A DNA stretch of 64,000 nucleotides from Psococerastis gibbosa (GCA_963971405.1 OZ020492.1:13814151-13878150); one strand, 5' to 3'; numbered from the stretch's first letter, positions 11,085 through 22,012 are shown. Made by a program: numbers and translations. The notes: a model not told the origin generated them from the sequence alone.

Positions 11085-13104
11085 ATAACGACCTCCCAGT
11101 TCTCGGCCATAAGAAGTGAGTTAAAGCGTGATATAAAATTAGCTTATGAAAATTACGTAGGCTTACAAGAAGAAGCTATTAATGAATGCCCACTAAACTT
11201 TTGGAAGTTTGTAAAGAAGAGAAAGTGTCATTCAAACATGAACCATGTTCTACTCTTCGAGAACAAAGCCTTGACCGATAAAACTGATATATGCGAAGCT
11301 TTCTTAAAACATTTTTCCTCAATATATTCGAGTAACGCCCCTAACATAGATATGGAAAGTATACTCAGTGAAAAAGTTATAGAAGGGATTGACATGTTTC
11401 ATATTAAGGAAATAAGCCAGAATGATATAATCCAGGCCTTTAAGAACTTAAAGCCTAAAGACTCAAAGGGACATGATGGTATACCTCAAAGTTTTTTTAA
11501 AGATTATTCTCAATTTTTAATTGATCCATTATTATTTATTTATAACCTGTCTCTAAAAACTGGTGAATATCCGTCGCTCTGGAAAGAGGCCGTGGTTTGT
11601 CCTATCCCGAAAACCCCCATGACGAAAAAAATTATAGACCACAGACCTATATCACTCCTATGTGTAGCGGGAAAAATATTTGAAGGAGTGCTCCATAGAA
11701 AGATTATGTCACATGTCTTAGCATACATGTCTGAAAAGCAGTATGGCTTTTTAAGTAACAAATCAACGGTGACTAATCTGGTAAATTTCAAAGAGCTTAT
11801 TATTGATACATTTGATAAAAAATCCCAGTTACACCGATTTCAGTAAGGCGTTTGACAAAGTCGATTTTGAAATATTGCTAAAAAAGCTCCGTAGGTTTGG
11901 TTTCTCGGAAAACCTAATAAATGTTTTTAGGTCTTATCTATGCGGCAGAGTACAAAGAGTTATATATGAAGGTCAACTGTCAAGGGAGTTTAGTGTGAAC
12001 TCTTCGGTGCCGCAGGGTTCAAAAATAGGTCCACTTTTATTTTTAATTATGATAAACGATCTCCCGGATGTCATTAAGCATTGTGAATGTCTTTTGTTTC
12101 CTGATGATTTTAAGTTATGTAGGGAAATACTAACTGTGATTGACTGCTATCTTGTACAAAGTGCGATATAGAAAATCTAGTAACATGGAGTAAAGAAAAC
12201 AAATTGGAATTGAATATTAGCAAATGCTCGGTTGTGACTTACACGCTTAAAATTGAATATATATGTAATCTGTATAATATTAATGGGCATAACTTATCTA
12301 GGAATTACCTTATAAATGATCTGGGTGTTATATTCGATACTAAGCTATCTTTTGAAAGTCACATACATAAGAAAGTTAATGAAGCCTTACGTGTGTTAGG
12401 TTTCATTAAAAGGAGCTCAGTACACTTCAAAAACATTGCAACCGTAAAAAAACTTTATTGCACTTTAACTAGGCCGAAGCTAGAATATGGCAGTATCGTA
12501 TGGAATCCTTATCACATGAATAAAATTAGACACATTGAAAAGGTACAAAAAAGTTTTTGAAATATTGCGTCCGAAAGTTTGAAGGTATTAACCCAACAAT
12601 GCTGACATATAAACCGCTACTAGGTAAGTACAATTTAATGTCATTAGAGGACAGAAGGGGATTCCTCGACCTAATGTATAAAGTTATGAATAACATTGAA
12701 CATAACGGTTTTTTTATAAATCGGTTGTATTTTTATGCCTCAACAGTAGTAACTAGACCTAGACCCCTTTTCTATCAACCACCTAGCCGGGTGGACATTA
12801 CCTTTCATTCCACTGTAACCAGAATTACAACTCTGCTCAACAAACACTCACACTTAGACCCATTTTTTGATAAATTAACAGTCTATAGAAGAAAGTGTCT
12901 TAATGTATTTGCTGAAATTGCCTCTTTATAGGTATTTGTTTTAATGCCATTGCGTTAGCATTGAATTTATTGTTTCTATTAGTTAAGTTATATTCTACTC
13001 TCAGAAGAATTTTTTTATGTTATTATTAATTTAGATTATTGTACAATGTATATGGTGAACACTGTTATTGTGCAATTAAAAACTTATTCTATTCTATTCT
13101 ATCA
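11085..13104 (+). mobile_element. Non-LTR retrotransposon, 5' truncated, inactive
   Basis: A LINE body of about 2 kb. It starts within the region just upstream of the reverse transcriptase (ELKRDIKLAYENYVGLQ... FWKFVKKRK), carries reverse-transcriptase blocks (next entry), a ~170-bp 3' UTR and a terminal (ttcta)n tail at 13086-13101. The tail and RT wording suggest the Jockey/CR1 side of LINEs, by inference. No clear target duplication was found. Confidence 0.85.
11118..12931 (+). pseudogene. Reverse transcriptase pseudogene
   Basis: Non-LTR reverse transcriptase in order: KDSKGHDGIPQSFFK (block 1), VVCPIPKTP ... DHRPISLL (block 2), KQYGFLSNKST, DFSKAFDKVDFEILLKKL (block with the first catalytic Asp), VPQGSKIGPLLFL, then FPDD where active enzymes have F/YADD, and the thumb KLYCTLTRPKLEYGSIVWNP. 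Frame changes occur near 11830, 12160 and 12557. The Ala-to-Pro change beside the catalytic aspartates and the frameshifts make it inactive. It ends FAEIASL-stop at 12931. Confidence 0.85.
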
Positions 13105-14189
13105 CGAAGCCTTTCTCATACTGACGTTTAAATATGGAAAGAATGAATTAATAAATAATTGCTGGACTATTTCTCTACAATACAACCTCAATATCAAAAA
13201 ATGCTGGGCCTACGTCAACCGTCGTAACAATAAAAACCATTTTGAACCACGACTTTCAAGATTTTCGTGACTTAAGCCTAAATGAGACCGAGGCCAAGTC
13301 ATTTTTTGCGAGACCAAGACTGAGACAGGTCTCGTCTCGAGCGAACACTTGATATTAACATAACCGTTACCTACTTATCGTATATTATCCCTCAATGGTG
13401 CAATTTTCAGTATACAGTACAAATTTAATGTCGGGTATAGTAGCACAGAAAAGGGTTTTTTCCCCCACTGGACCCCTATAGCTGTAAAAGGCTATAGTAA
13501 TACGTAATTACAGTAATTGAAAGGTTTATTGTATGATGAGAACACCAAAACAAGCAACAACAACAAACAAACCTAAATAACTAAAGATAAAGAAAAAATT
13601 CTGCGTAGATTGATTCATTAAAGGCATGAATATTACGTTTAGGCCTATTTTCGGGATGTTAATATAACAGTATACACTCATGTGAGACGGCTGCTGGTGT
13701 AATATGAGACTAAAAATAATTACTTGTAGTTAGTTATATCTCTGTTTTAAATTTAGTACATGGGGTTTTCAATGTAGGCCTATTGTTGCTAAGGAGGTCA
13801 AGTTGAAGGGTTTGAGGGGAGGGCTAGGAAACCGCACGACCAACTCAATCGATATCAACTCAACTCATTCAGTCAGAACTTCATTCATTTGCTTACAAAC
13901 AATTTTCCATATTTACCTGGTAGTAGATGATGGTCTGGGCACTCTAAGGGAATAGGAGTGGGATTGTGACTTTTTGAGGAAATCACTGAAAAAAGCCAGA
14001 ATCATCCGCTGCTTGATCGCCAAAATTGTTGCGGAACACGTTTTGGCGCATGACCTACTGCAGATCATGCGTGCTATATTCACACCCCGTGTTTTCATTG
14101 TACACAAACCCCTCAATGAGTAGGCGTAGCTGTTAATTGTTTTTGCAGTCCTATTAAAATTTGGTGTAATTTTTTTTTTTTAATTTCCG
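13105..14189. other. No gene seen
   Basis: AT-rich sequence without recognisable exons. A small minus-strand stretch at 13914-13940 (ttcccttag...CTACCAGgtaaat) has splice-like edges, but its 27-nt length does not restore phase between the candidate exon at 21601 and the exon at 6902, so it is not called. Confidence 0.4.
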
Positions 14190-14721
14190 TTAAATTAACA
14201 ATCAAGTACCTAATCAACAAGTTAAACTGAGATGCCCAAAAATCGTACATTGGACGCATGTTAATTAAATTTTAGCCTTTAAAAAATATATATAGGTCTA
14301 TTTATTTCAAATTCTACAATCAAGCAATCAACAAGTTAAACGCGATGCCCAAAAATCGTTATTATTAAATTAAATTTTGGCGTTAAAAAAAATTTATAGG
14401 CCTATTTCTTTTAAATTATACAATCAAGTAATCAACAAGTTAAACTGAGATGCCCAAAAATCATTCATTGGACGAATGTTAATTACATTTTGGCGTTAAA
14501 AAAAATTTAGAGGCCTATTTCTTTTAAATTATACAATCAAGTAATCAACGAGTTAAACTGAGATGCCCAAAAATCATTCATTGGACGCATGTTAGTTAAA
14601 TTTTGGCGTTAAAAAAAATTATAGGCCTATTTCTTTTAAATTATACAATCAAGTAATCAACAAGTTAAACTGAGATGCCCAAAAATCATTCATTGGACGA
14701 ATGTTAATTACATTTTGGAGT

Positions 14722-15786
14722 ACTTACTTACTTACTTACTTACTTAACGTGTCAGAGCCTAGGACACGTTGATCCAAAACGTTGCGGCCTGGATGGCCTT
14801 GTCGTTGGCGTCCAAAAGATCCCTCTGGGACACGGCTTCTCTCAGCCTCGGACAGACCAGAAGGTGTCCGTCGTCCTGGACTTGTCCGCACTCGCAAGTT
14901 GAGACCTCCGCCAGTCCCCACCTACACAAGTTCGCACGGCATCTTGTGACCCCCGTTCTTAGTCTATTCAGGCTCCGCCACGTAGGGTACGACAGTTGGG
15001 CTCCGGGCGCCATTTTTTCTTGGATGTTTGGTGTTAGGTTCTTCCAGCGGTCGGTTCGATTTGCGCTGGTTGTTCCCGCCATCCGTGTCTTACGGCTGAA
15101 GAAACTCTTTCTGGACTTCAGGCGGTTGCACCCAGCTGACTGTCCGTGAAGTGGGTGCCGGGGGTCATCCTCTGCTTTGGTCCTTTCGACGTCTTCTAGA
15201 ACGGAGCGTTGGATAGTCGGAGGAGCAATGCCGATGATGGGGTAGATTTTATGAACGGGGGTGGGTTTGAGACAGCCTGAGATGATTCGAGCAGCCTCAT
15301 TTACAGCAATATCGACCTCTTTGGTGTGTGCAGACGCGTTCCAGACCGGTGCTGCGTATTCGGCAGCTGATATGCATACACCCAATGCTGAGGTTCGTAG
15401 TGTCGGCGGCCGCGCTCCCCATGTGCTCCCTGTTAATTTTTGGATGACATTATTTCTCGCACATACCTTTTTCTTGGTGGCTAGACAGTGATTCTTGTAT
15501 GTGAGTGATCGGTCAAGAGTTACCCACAGGTACTTCGGGGTGCTGCTGTGTTCCAGGATCATACCTTGCCACGAAATATTCAGTTTCCGGTTTGCTTGAT
15601 GGTTCTTAAGGTGGAATACACATGTTTGCGTTTTTGATGGGTTCGGCTTACATGGGGACATGGAAGGAGCCTCCCCGAAGATTGCGCTTACTTGAGACTA
15701 CATCACGAGAATGAGCGATTGGGCGTCCCTGGTAACGGCGGGAATCACCCCGCCTGCCAATCCTTCCACCACCGGGCCAAGCGACA
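14722..15786 (-). mobile_element. LINE insertion with 12-bp target duplication (family J)
   Basis: A 1065-bp minus-strand insertion flanked by ACATTTTGGAGT at 14710-14721 and 15787-15798. Its 3' end is an (aagt)n tail preceded by the conserved cgtgtcctaggctctgacac-type terminus. It encodes the C-terminal part of a reverse-transcriptase protein (next entry). The 5' ~125 bp (15662-15786) is non-coding and GC-rich, unlike a random 5' truncation. Related 3' ends lie at 32090-32330 and 51318-51350. The intact duplication shows recent integration. Confidence 0.9.
14759..15661 (-). CDS. LINE reverse-transcriptase C-terminal region, 300 codons
   Basis: An open frame of 300 residues covering the end of the palm, the thumb and a C-terminal zinc-knuckle-like motif of a Jockey-type LINE protein. 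NPSKTQTCVFH is the NxxKT region. LWVTLDRSLTYKNH corresponds to the usual LGVxLDxxLxxxxH block with Gly changed to Trp. AAEYAAPVW is the thumb helix. CECGQVQDDGHLLVCP gives C-x-C-x7-H-x4-C. The catalytic DD box is absent, so the fragment cannot reverse transcribe on its own. The first ATG is only the first in frame; the true ORF began further 5' in the full element. Confidence 0.8.
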   Translation of the reverse strand: MSPCKPNPSKTQTCVFHLKNHQANRKLNISWQGMILEHSSTPKYLWVTLDRSLTYKNHCLATKKKVCARNNVIQKLTGSTWGARPPTLRTSALGVCISAAEYAAPVWNASAHTKEVDIAVNEAARIISGCLKPTPVHKIYPIIGIAPPTIQRSVLEDVERTKAEDDPRHPLHGQSAGCNRLKSRKSFFSRKTRMAGTTSANRTDRWKNLTPNIQEKMAPGAQLSYPTWRSLNRLRTGVTRCRANLCRWGLAEVSTCECGQVQDDGHLLVCPRLREAVSQRDLLDANDKAIQAATFWINVS

Positions 15787-16212
15787 ACATTTTGGAGTTA
15801 AAAAAAGAAATATAGCTTATTTCTTTTAAATTATACAATCAAGCAATGAACAAGTTAAACGCGATGCCCAAAAATCGTTCATTGGACGCATGTTAATTAA
15901 ATTTTGTCTTTAAAAAAATTTAAAGGCCTATTTTTTTTAAATTATACAATCAAGTAATCAACAAGTTAAACTAAGATGCCCAAAAATCGTTCATTGGACG
16001 AATGTTAATTACATTTTGGAGTTAAAAAAAATATAGCTTATTTCTTTTAAATTATACAATCAAGTAATCAACGAGTTAAACTGAGATGCCCAAAAATCGT
16101 TAATAGGCCTAGGACGAATGTTAATTAAATTTTGGCGTTAAATAAATGTATATAACTTAGGCCTAAGTATTTCTTTTAAATTATGCAACCAAGACAAGTA
16201 ATCAACAAGGTA

Positions 16213-16352
16213 GGCGCCTATTCCACCTAGATCAATAGTCAATAGTAAATGTGGTATTGACGTGGTAGCAGACATTAAAGAGTCTAAAAATGTCTGCTAC
16301 CACGTCAATACCACATTTACTATTGACTATTGACGTAGGTGGAATAAGCGCC
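16213..16352. mobile_element. Mini snap-back MITE, family M1 (140 bp)
   Basis: Two ~64-bp arms (GGCGCCTATTCC ... ; ... GGAATAAGCGCC) pair almost perfectly around a 12-nt loop. It shares the core GACGTGGTAGCAGACATT with the large M1 elements. It is flanked by GTA (16210-16212) and TTA (16353-16355). The intact tandem unit has TTA at that point, so the target duplication was TTA with one later change. Inserted in the last unit of the tandem array. Confidence 0.85.
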
Positions 16353-16359
16353 TTAAACT

Positions 16360-16840
16360 GAGGTGCCCATTCTCCATTTTTCCTTTCAAGAGTGATGTCT
16401 AGAAAATCGCTACATTAATATTGTCCTGAAGGATTTTTTAGTTTTAGGTAGTTTTAGAGCACAGGCTCGTCCTAAAGGGTCCCCTCCTCCTGATATTGTA
16501 CCTCTAAAATCATTGTAAAGCTAATATTTGAAGGAAATAAATTTAATTTTACTTACTTACTCTTTATGAATCTAGGCCTACTTATAGTGGCCCATTGGTC
16601 CCTAGCAAGGCCGTGCCCAGGTTTTTGTTTGGAGGGGGGAAGGGTCCAAAATTATTTTCAATTACTTTACTAATGAAAGTCCATTCTATCCATTGTTCAA
16701 ATTCAAATAAATTTTTTCAATTCTTCCAACAATACAGGCTTACAAAAAATGATATATTGTAACACTAAAATATACAATTAAAGTTCAATTTGTTCAAAGC
16801 CCTTTTATTTCGGGACCGGTTCCCTTGGACCACCCCCCTG
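16360..16840. other. No gene seen
   Basis: Mostly AT-rich. 16695-16770 resembles the LINE-3'-like stretch at 3210-3275. A short acttactt run at 16550-16560 could be the tip of a family J tail. Confidence 0.35.
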
Positions 16841-16844
16841 GGCG

Positions 16845-17060
16845 CGGCCATGGTCCCTTGTCCAATGCCAACGATCCCGCGGATTTCGGAAATTATTTGT
16901 ATTGTTTCCGTATGCATTTTTGGTCATTTGCAAACTGGTATACGTTCTCGATGTCAACCTACACCGGCTACAAGCGATAATGAACAAGCTGAGACAAGCT
17001 TACAATTGACGCAATGAAACAGGCGAAAGCATGACTTAACCAAGTACAGATACAATTGCC
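16845..17060 (-). repeat. Unclassified dispersed repeat Y
   Basis: A ~200-bp block shared with 40311-40520, 53480-53935 and, more distantly, 30195-30345. Read on the minus strand the copies keep one frame without stops over about 50 codons (SRTYTSL...GNNTNNxRN...WTRD). No A/B box, no tail and no known domain. It could be a LINE 3' end, a SINE or a decayed coding exon. Confidence 0.6.
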
Positions 17061-17176
17061 GTTTCCCGTTTCTGAGCAGTATTAGGCAATCAGGACTGTC
17101 TGACTACCACAGGTGCCACAGTCTTAGCGGTTCCAAGGGCAGATTATTGCTTTCTTATTTAGGCTATACTTTAGTA

Positions 17177-17345
17177 TAAGGAATGCTTTGTGATGTTCGA
17201 AATTCTCGATTCCGAGATTTCCACGGATGTAAACGTTTAGAGGTCTCAAGAGCCCAAAAAAATGTTTTTTACGGAATATCTGTCTGTCTGCCTGCTCGTC
17301 GATTTGGGGGTAAACTACTGAATTTTGATGAAGTGGCAAGAAGAA
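17177..17345 (-). mobile_element. Family X fragment
   Basis: Right-terminal part of family X in reverse: ctttgtgatgttcgaaattc, a tctgtctgtctgcctg run, and gatttgggggtaaactactg. Strongly diverged, truncated on the internal side. Confidence 0.6.
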
Positions 17346-17459
17346 ACTGCACACACCACTGTTTACTTTGGCGACATCATAGTCTTATTTTTTCAGCCTA
17401 GCAACCTCCTTTAATAGAGAACTAGTATGATAAACAGGTAAAGCTAGAGTCTTTTTTTT

Positions 17460-18300
17460 TTTTATTTTATTGGCCTCCTGCTACGCCTCCTAGGAGGTAA
17501 GTCTTTCAGTAAATAATGTTGAGCGCTAGGCAGGCAATGGCTGCGAATGTTAAAACTCAATATTATTACACTAGAAATAATTGAAAAGGAAATTTGAATG
17601 AGAATTGAAAGCAGGGAATTCAAGCGGCATTCCTGGGAAATAGCACGTGACGCAGGTAGCTTATTACAAAGTCTCTGTCATAAGCTGACAAATTTCTCGA
17701 AACTCCTCCTCCTCCCGCTAAGACTGCAAGTCGAAAAGGAAATGAAAATATCTTACTGAGTGCCTCTGTTGAGGCAGTTCCCAGAAGAAGTTACTGCAGT
17801 GGTGAAATTGATGGAGAAATACTGAGACAGCAGCGACGCAGTTCTACAGTAGTTCCATGCAGAAACATTCGCTGAGTGTCCGTAGGAGGACAGCGCCCAG
17901 TGTCAATTGCTGATGGGGCTTGAAGTCGAATTGAAGGGTGAGCTGTCTTGTCCCATGGGAGAGATTTGGAAAGTCTTGCAGAATGGGCACAGGGAGAGAA
18001 AATGTTCTAGATCGCAGGTTGTAGATAGTGCTGTTGGAACTTGAATGCCAAGGTTCGCTGAGTGGGCCATTGGACGACCGGAGCGTGGCCGATGAGATTG
18101 CAAACGAAACTGAGGCAAAATTTCGTTCTACCACATAACACTGGGAACGTTTGTCAATTATTGGGGGCCAAAAAATAGCAGTGAAGATTGCAAGTGGGAA
18201 ATTTGCAGTTGCTGACATTTGAATGGATTTCTGGTTGTCGGACACCAGTGCTTAAACTAGCTGGGTTTATTCCTTTGAAGGTTGCTGGTTCTTTATGAAA
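17460..18300. other. Unassigned block with a 133-codon minus frame
   Basis: Holds a minus-strand frame 18245-17844 (133 codons, Ser/Leu-rich) with an overlapping second frame (18118-17903) containing CDLEHFLSLCPFCKTF, which vaguely recalls the C-terminal zinc knuckle of LINE proteins. No reverse-transcriptase block, splice support or known family. A decayed LINE 3' end is my preferred reading; confidence is low. Confidence 0.25.
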
Positions 18301-19060
18301 AAATTGGTCGCGGCAGTCACCGGAGCAGTACGTAGGTAAGTCAGTCGGTCAGCGATGGAACTAGCGGTCATCTTGAGGTTACAGGACGTAGCCGTGACTG
18401 CTGTGTAAGACGGGGCGATAGGCCTAGATCATGGGTTCGAATCTCGGCAAGTCCAGATTTTTCTAAACCTTCTAAATTTGGTAACTACTGTGGTAGTTGT
18501 AGCTGGGGTTTCACGCATTTTGTCAGCAAAATATTTGACATTTTGCAGATTTGTTGCTGCTGGCTGGCTGCATCTGGATTGTTCCTACCAATTTTTTTTT
18601 GAAAGTTTTTCTGTTCTCAATCTCCCGATTATTTTCGAAAACGTCCGTCCTATGAATGGCGCCATTATGGCTTTTGAGTAAGGGCACAGGGGGACGAATT
18701 CACCCAGTGCTTCTCGTCATTATTACTGTGTTGTAATGTATTGATCTGCCTGTTCTGGACAATCGTCCCTTCAGGCCCACAACCAGACGAGGGGGCTGCA
18801 GCCCCCCCCTCCCCCGAAATGTATTGACTAACTATATGGACTTGAACTTTGAAAATTTCGCTACATACTATAGGATCACAGCTCTCACCGAATTAAGATC
18901 CTGGTTACGGGCCGAGGCAACCTAAATTTTAACCCTAGGAAAATTATTTAATTTGGAAATTTCTTATTATTTATCTCGGTACCTATAGTAATTTGATAAA
19001 TAGGAAAGCATGTTTGAGTAAACTCGGATCGACTCTTGTAAATGCCTGCCACCAGTGGAT
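18301..19060. other. No gene seen
   Basis: Contains a B-box-like GGGTTCGAATCTC at 18432-18444 without a convincing A box or cloverleaf, and a small GC inverted repeat gggggctgcagccccc near 18790. Confidence 0.35.
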
Positions 19061-19066
19061 TTAATT

Positions 19067-19250
19067 TTATTTTTTAAGATTAATCGCGTACAAACAATTT
19101 AATGAATGTATCCGATTAATCTTTTCAATCACCTCACTAAGTAACCTAATAGGTACTTGTTTCGAGTTATGACACGTCTCCGATCGCAAGGTGTGTACAG
19201 ACTCGCACAAGCACATGCACGCTACCACCTTGCCACCGAAGTCGCTAGAT
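19067..19250 (-). mobile_element. SINE2-like copy
   Basis: Reverse of the same ~180-bp sequence as 55865-56045: cggtggcaaggtggtagcgtg head, gtcggagacgtgtc middle, and the end cattaaattgtttgt. The head gcaaggtggtagcgtgctt looks like a tRNA D-arm/A box, which suggests a tRNA-derived SINE; the B box is degenerate. Confidence 0.6.
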
Positions 19251-19305
19251 AGGGAAATTAGAATCGCAATCAAAGATTCGAGGGTTTAAAAGCCAGATAC
19301 AAAAA

Positions 19306-19895
19306 ATGCTAGGGACAGGAATCAGAACAGATAAATTCAATAGTTTCGTGCATGATCTTAGTTTTAGAATACGATTTATGTCTATACGTCTTTTTTTATA
19401 TATTTTTATGAATGCGTTTAGTAATGATAACTGTTGTTTTCCATCTTGTGGACTATGTACTGTATGTTTGAAATTTGGACGTGGGTTAGACAAAAAAAGA
19501 CTTTTTAGTACTAAGTCTCGACCCGTAAATATAAGACGTTTATTATTATATTACATTAATACAAGTGAAACAAGCAACAAGATATTACAACAGTGAAAAA
19601 TTGACGGAAAAAAATCACTTATCAGTGGAATATGACAAATCATAATACCAAAATGCTATTGTATTGTAATTGCAATAATAATGTGTCTTCTACCTCATCA
19701 ACTGCCCTTTTTGTAGCATGTATTAAGTTAGTCAAAAGATCAAGTACAATTAATACATTTATAAAAAAATTATCGGAACATTTTTTTCTTAATGGGAACC
19801 TCAATGACAAAGAATATGAAATTTTCAGTGACAGCGTAAATCGCGCTAACGAACGCTTTGTACAAGAGACAATAGTTTTTCAATTGCCCATCTAA
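19306..19895 (+). other. Two small unrecognised ORFs
   Basis: Plus-strand frames of 96 codons (19306-19596) and 87 codons (19632-19895) in AT-rich DNA, in different frames. The second encodes a soluble, polar peptide (NDKEYEIFSDSVNRANERF). Neither resembles a family I know, and there is no splice or promoter evidence. Possibly chance frames; listed because they are the only long frames here. Confidence 0.2.
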
Positions 19896-20347
19896 TATCA
19901 ATTCTCAAAAAAAAAAACATGATGAACATCACCCGTACCTAGTTTAATCATAAGTGGACAGTTGGGAAAAGGTATACAATACAATATATATTTCCTTTAA
20001 ATTATACAATGCATATAAAGTATAAGATAAAATCGTCTGCTCACTACGACCTGAAGAACACGTTTCAGTGCGACTTCGAGAGGTTGCAGGTGGGTGCAAC
20101 ATGCGGGATCTCTAGATAGGGGTTGAGTAAGAGAATGAATTTGGAGGATTTGAAAGGATATGGGGACTACGCAGCTGTGCTTGCCAGAGGGCCAGGTTAG
20201 TAGTTTTTTGTTTAGTTTCGTTTGAAGTCACGGGACTGATTTTTTTGATGGATTCGGGTTTAGCCTTTCGAGTTTGAATTTTAGAAAAATTTCTTCTAAA
20301 ATGTGTTGCTGTAGAGCCTTCAGTTGAATAAATAAATAAATAAACAT

Positions 20348-20530
20348 TGACTTTTTTCGTTCTATTACAAAGCCAACCTAGCGGCGTTAGGGCTATAGAG
20401 CCCTCTCTTACACTCAACTAAGAAAGCCCGGGACCGCCTGCTTTACATGCCCTGAAAATTAAGCAAGTGTGGGACTCGAACCAACAACCTTTTTGGTGAA
20501 GTCGGAGTCTGTACCACTACTCTACATGAC
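20348..20530 (-). mobile_element. SINE1 copy, full length
   Basis: Reverse complement reads gtcatgtagagtagtggtac (A-box region), ggttcgagtcccacacttgc (B box), the body gcaggcggtcccgggctttc and the end gaacgaaaaaagtcaatg, followed by a (ttta)n tail seen as aaataaataaataaa at 20328-20343. Confidence 0.85.
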
Positions 20531-20566
20531 AGTTGAGGGATTCTCCTGGTCTACGAGCTGGAAATC

Positions 20567-20871
20567 CTATCTATGGCGCTGACCATTATGGCAGATGTTA
20601 GAATAAAAACCAGTTTCGTCACAACCGAATAAACTTGGCGGGTCGCCTAAGACATCTACAATGATTTGGTGGAACCATTTCCTGATGTACTTTTCTGACA
20701 CGCAAGAACTTGTCCTCGTGACTTTTCCTGGTGTCCCCAAGGATATACTGGGATGACGTTGGAGGAAACCAGTCTTCACCGGGTCTATTAACAGTGACAG
20801 GATTAGGGCGGTTGGTTGCATCCAGCATCTCTTTGACACTGATCTGCAAATCCTGGGATCTTAAATAAATA
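20567..20871 (-). pseudogene. pogo/Tigger-type transposase fragment
   Basis: Minus-strand frames read SVKEMLDATNRPNPV, then after a frameshift FLQRHPSISLGTP ... ACVSEKYIRKWF-like wording, and DPPSLFGCDETGFYSN. This is the region between the helix-turn-helix DNA-binding part and the first catalytic Asp of DDE_1 (pogo/Tigger/Jerky) transposases; the D of CDETGF corresponds to that Asp. Only about 100 residues remain, frameshifted, between two SINE1 pieces. Dead fragment. Confidence 0.75.
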
Positions 20872-20920
20872 TTGACTTTTTGTTCCATTGCCAAGCCAAC
20901 CTAGCGGAGTTAGGGCTACC
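20872..20920 (-). mobile_element. SINE1 3' fragment
   Basis: Reverse of ggttggcttggcaatggaac aaaaagtcaat with the (ttta) tail abutting the Tigger fragment. Only the 3' ~50 bp is present. Confidence 0.7.
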
Positions 20921-21600
20921 TTCTCCTTCTTAGCCGAAACTACTAACCATTCAGCGTGTAGATTTTCTTATTCACAGCTTAGAAGAGGGGAGGACCAGGT
21001 GAAACCTTGTTAAATTTTTCAGACAGCAGTCTCCTTTGGCATCCCCAACACATTGACAACCAAAAGTGCTCGATGTAGAGCATCTTGCGTATGTGGTGTA
21101 TAGGTATTTGGGTGATTCGGCATTTCCAACTTATCTAAAACAAATAGGCACATAATGGATTGGCCACATTATAATTTCATCAATGGTTAAACATGGGACG
21201 TATCCCCCCCCCCCTCTTTTAAGTCAGTGTTACATACCTTATTATACTGCAATAACGTATATTAATTCATATTAAAAGTCAAAATTTACCAATACGAAAT
21301 GCATCTTATTGCAATGGGAAAGTCAATCAATCAATCATAGTGTATTTTCCCATTTTTGTTACATCTTCTTATTTTAACAATAACCAAACATTGAGCACAG
21401 TTATCTTGCGTCCTGATATATAAATTTTAAAAAAAAATAAACACCGGACACCCCCCTAAAGCCTTAGCAACCGCCAACAGTATGTATACAAGCCTGAAAA
21501 TTATCAAATAATATCGTATTGACATAATCGAAGTAGAGAAAATGGGCATTAAAACAAAAATACATTAAATTAATATTAATTAACTAAAGAAGAGGCTTAC

Positions 21601-21730
21601 CTTGTTGCTTTATTTTCCAGTTTGAAACATTACGGACTACGGTATCAACAAGGGAGTCAAGACTCCATGCTGCTTCTGGTTCTTTAGAGTTTAGTTTACT
21701 TGATAGTTTTCCCCATGAACTCCCATTCAT
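21601..21730 (-). CDS. Candidate first coding exon of a minus-strand gene
   Basis: On the minus strand ATG (21730-21728) opens 43 codons (MNGSSWGKLSSKLNSKEPEA ... VSNWKIKQQ) that end in CAACAAG followed by a strong gtaagc donor at 21600. The exon ends in phase 1. The next known minus-strand exon (6902-6798) starts in phase 0, so at least one exon is missing if they belong to one gene. The amphipathic, Trp-containing N-terminus followed by coils would fit a golgin-like protein, but that is speculation. The frame is open upstream of the ATG, so an internal exon is also possible. Confidence 0.45.
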
Positions 21731-22012
21731 GGCCACAATGTCGCCAGCATACAAAATAATATTCCCGGGCTTTTTTAAAATATTTTATATTCTCTTCAGT
21801 CATATTTTACGCTTAATTTCGTTTAAGTCTAAGCATGGTGCCAATAAAGTGGATAATACCATTTTTCTCCGAGGGCGAATGCAGGGTTTTAAACGATAGA
21901 TAATTAATCAATAATCATTATTATGAGTTCGTAAATCAGAAATTATTTTAAAATAACATTATAGGTACAAAAGACAGTTTTTAGTATACCATAATCGAAT
22001 TGGACTTCTTTA

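Larger units (their letters stand above)
14190..16212 (+). repeat. Tandem array of ~113-bp unit, interrupted
   Basis: At least eight units. Each begins near caatcaagtaatcaac and contains gttaaactgagatgcccaaa, cattggacgaatgttaatta, ttttggcgttaaaa and aggcctatttcttttaaa. Unit starts are near 14199, 14317, 14421, 14534, 14646, then 15837, 15947, 16057 and 16185. A LINE (14722-15786) and a MITE (16213-16352) interrupt it. No open frame spans units. This is a minisatellite-like array, not CRISPR: there are no short identical repeats with unique spacers. Confidence 0.9.

Noticed and set aside
13914-13940. Mini-exon linking the candidate exon at 21601 to the exon at 6902
   Set aside because: Its 27-nt length leaves phase 1, whereas phase 0 is required at 6902.
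14190-16212. CRISPR-like array
   Set aside because: Units are ~113 bp tandem repeats with no unique spacers, in a eukaryotic genome.
17844-18245. 133-codon ORF as a host gene
   Set aside because: No start context, splice support or family. The overlapping frame has a weak LINE-type zinc-knuckle look, so it is left unassigned.
18400-18450. tRNA-like B box GGGTTCGAATCTC
   Set aside because: No A box at the right distance and no acceptor stem. At most a decayed SINE.
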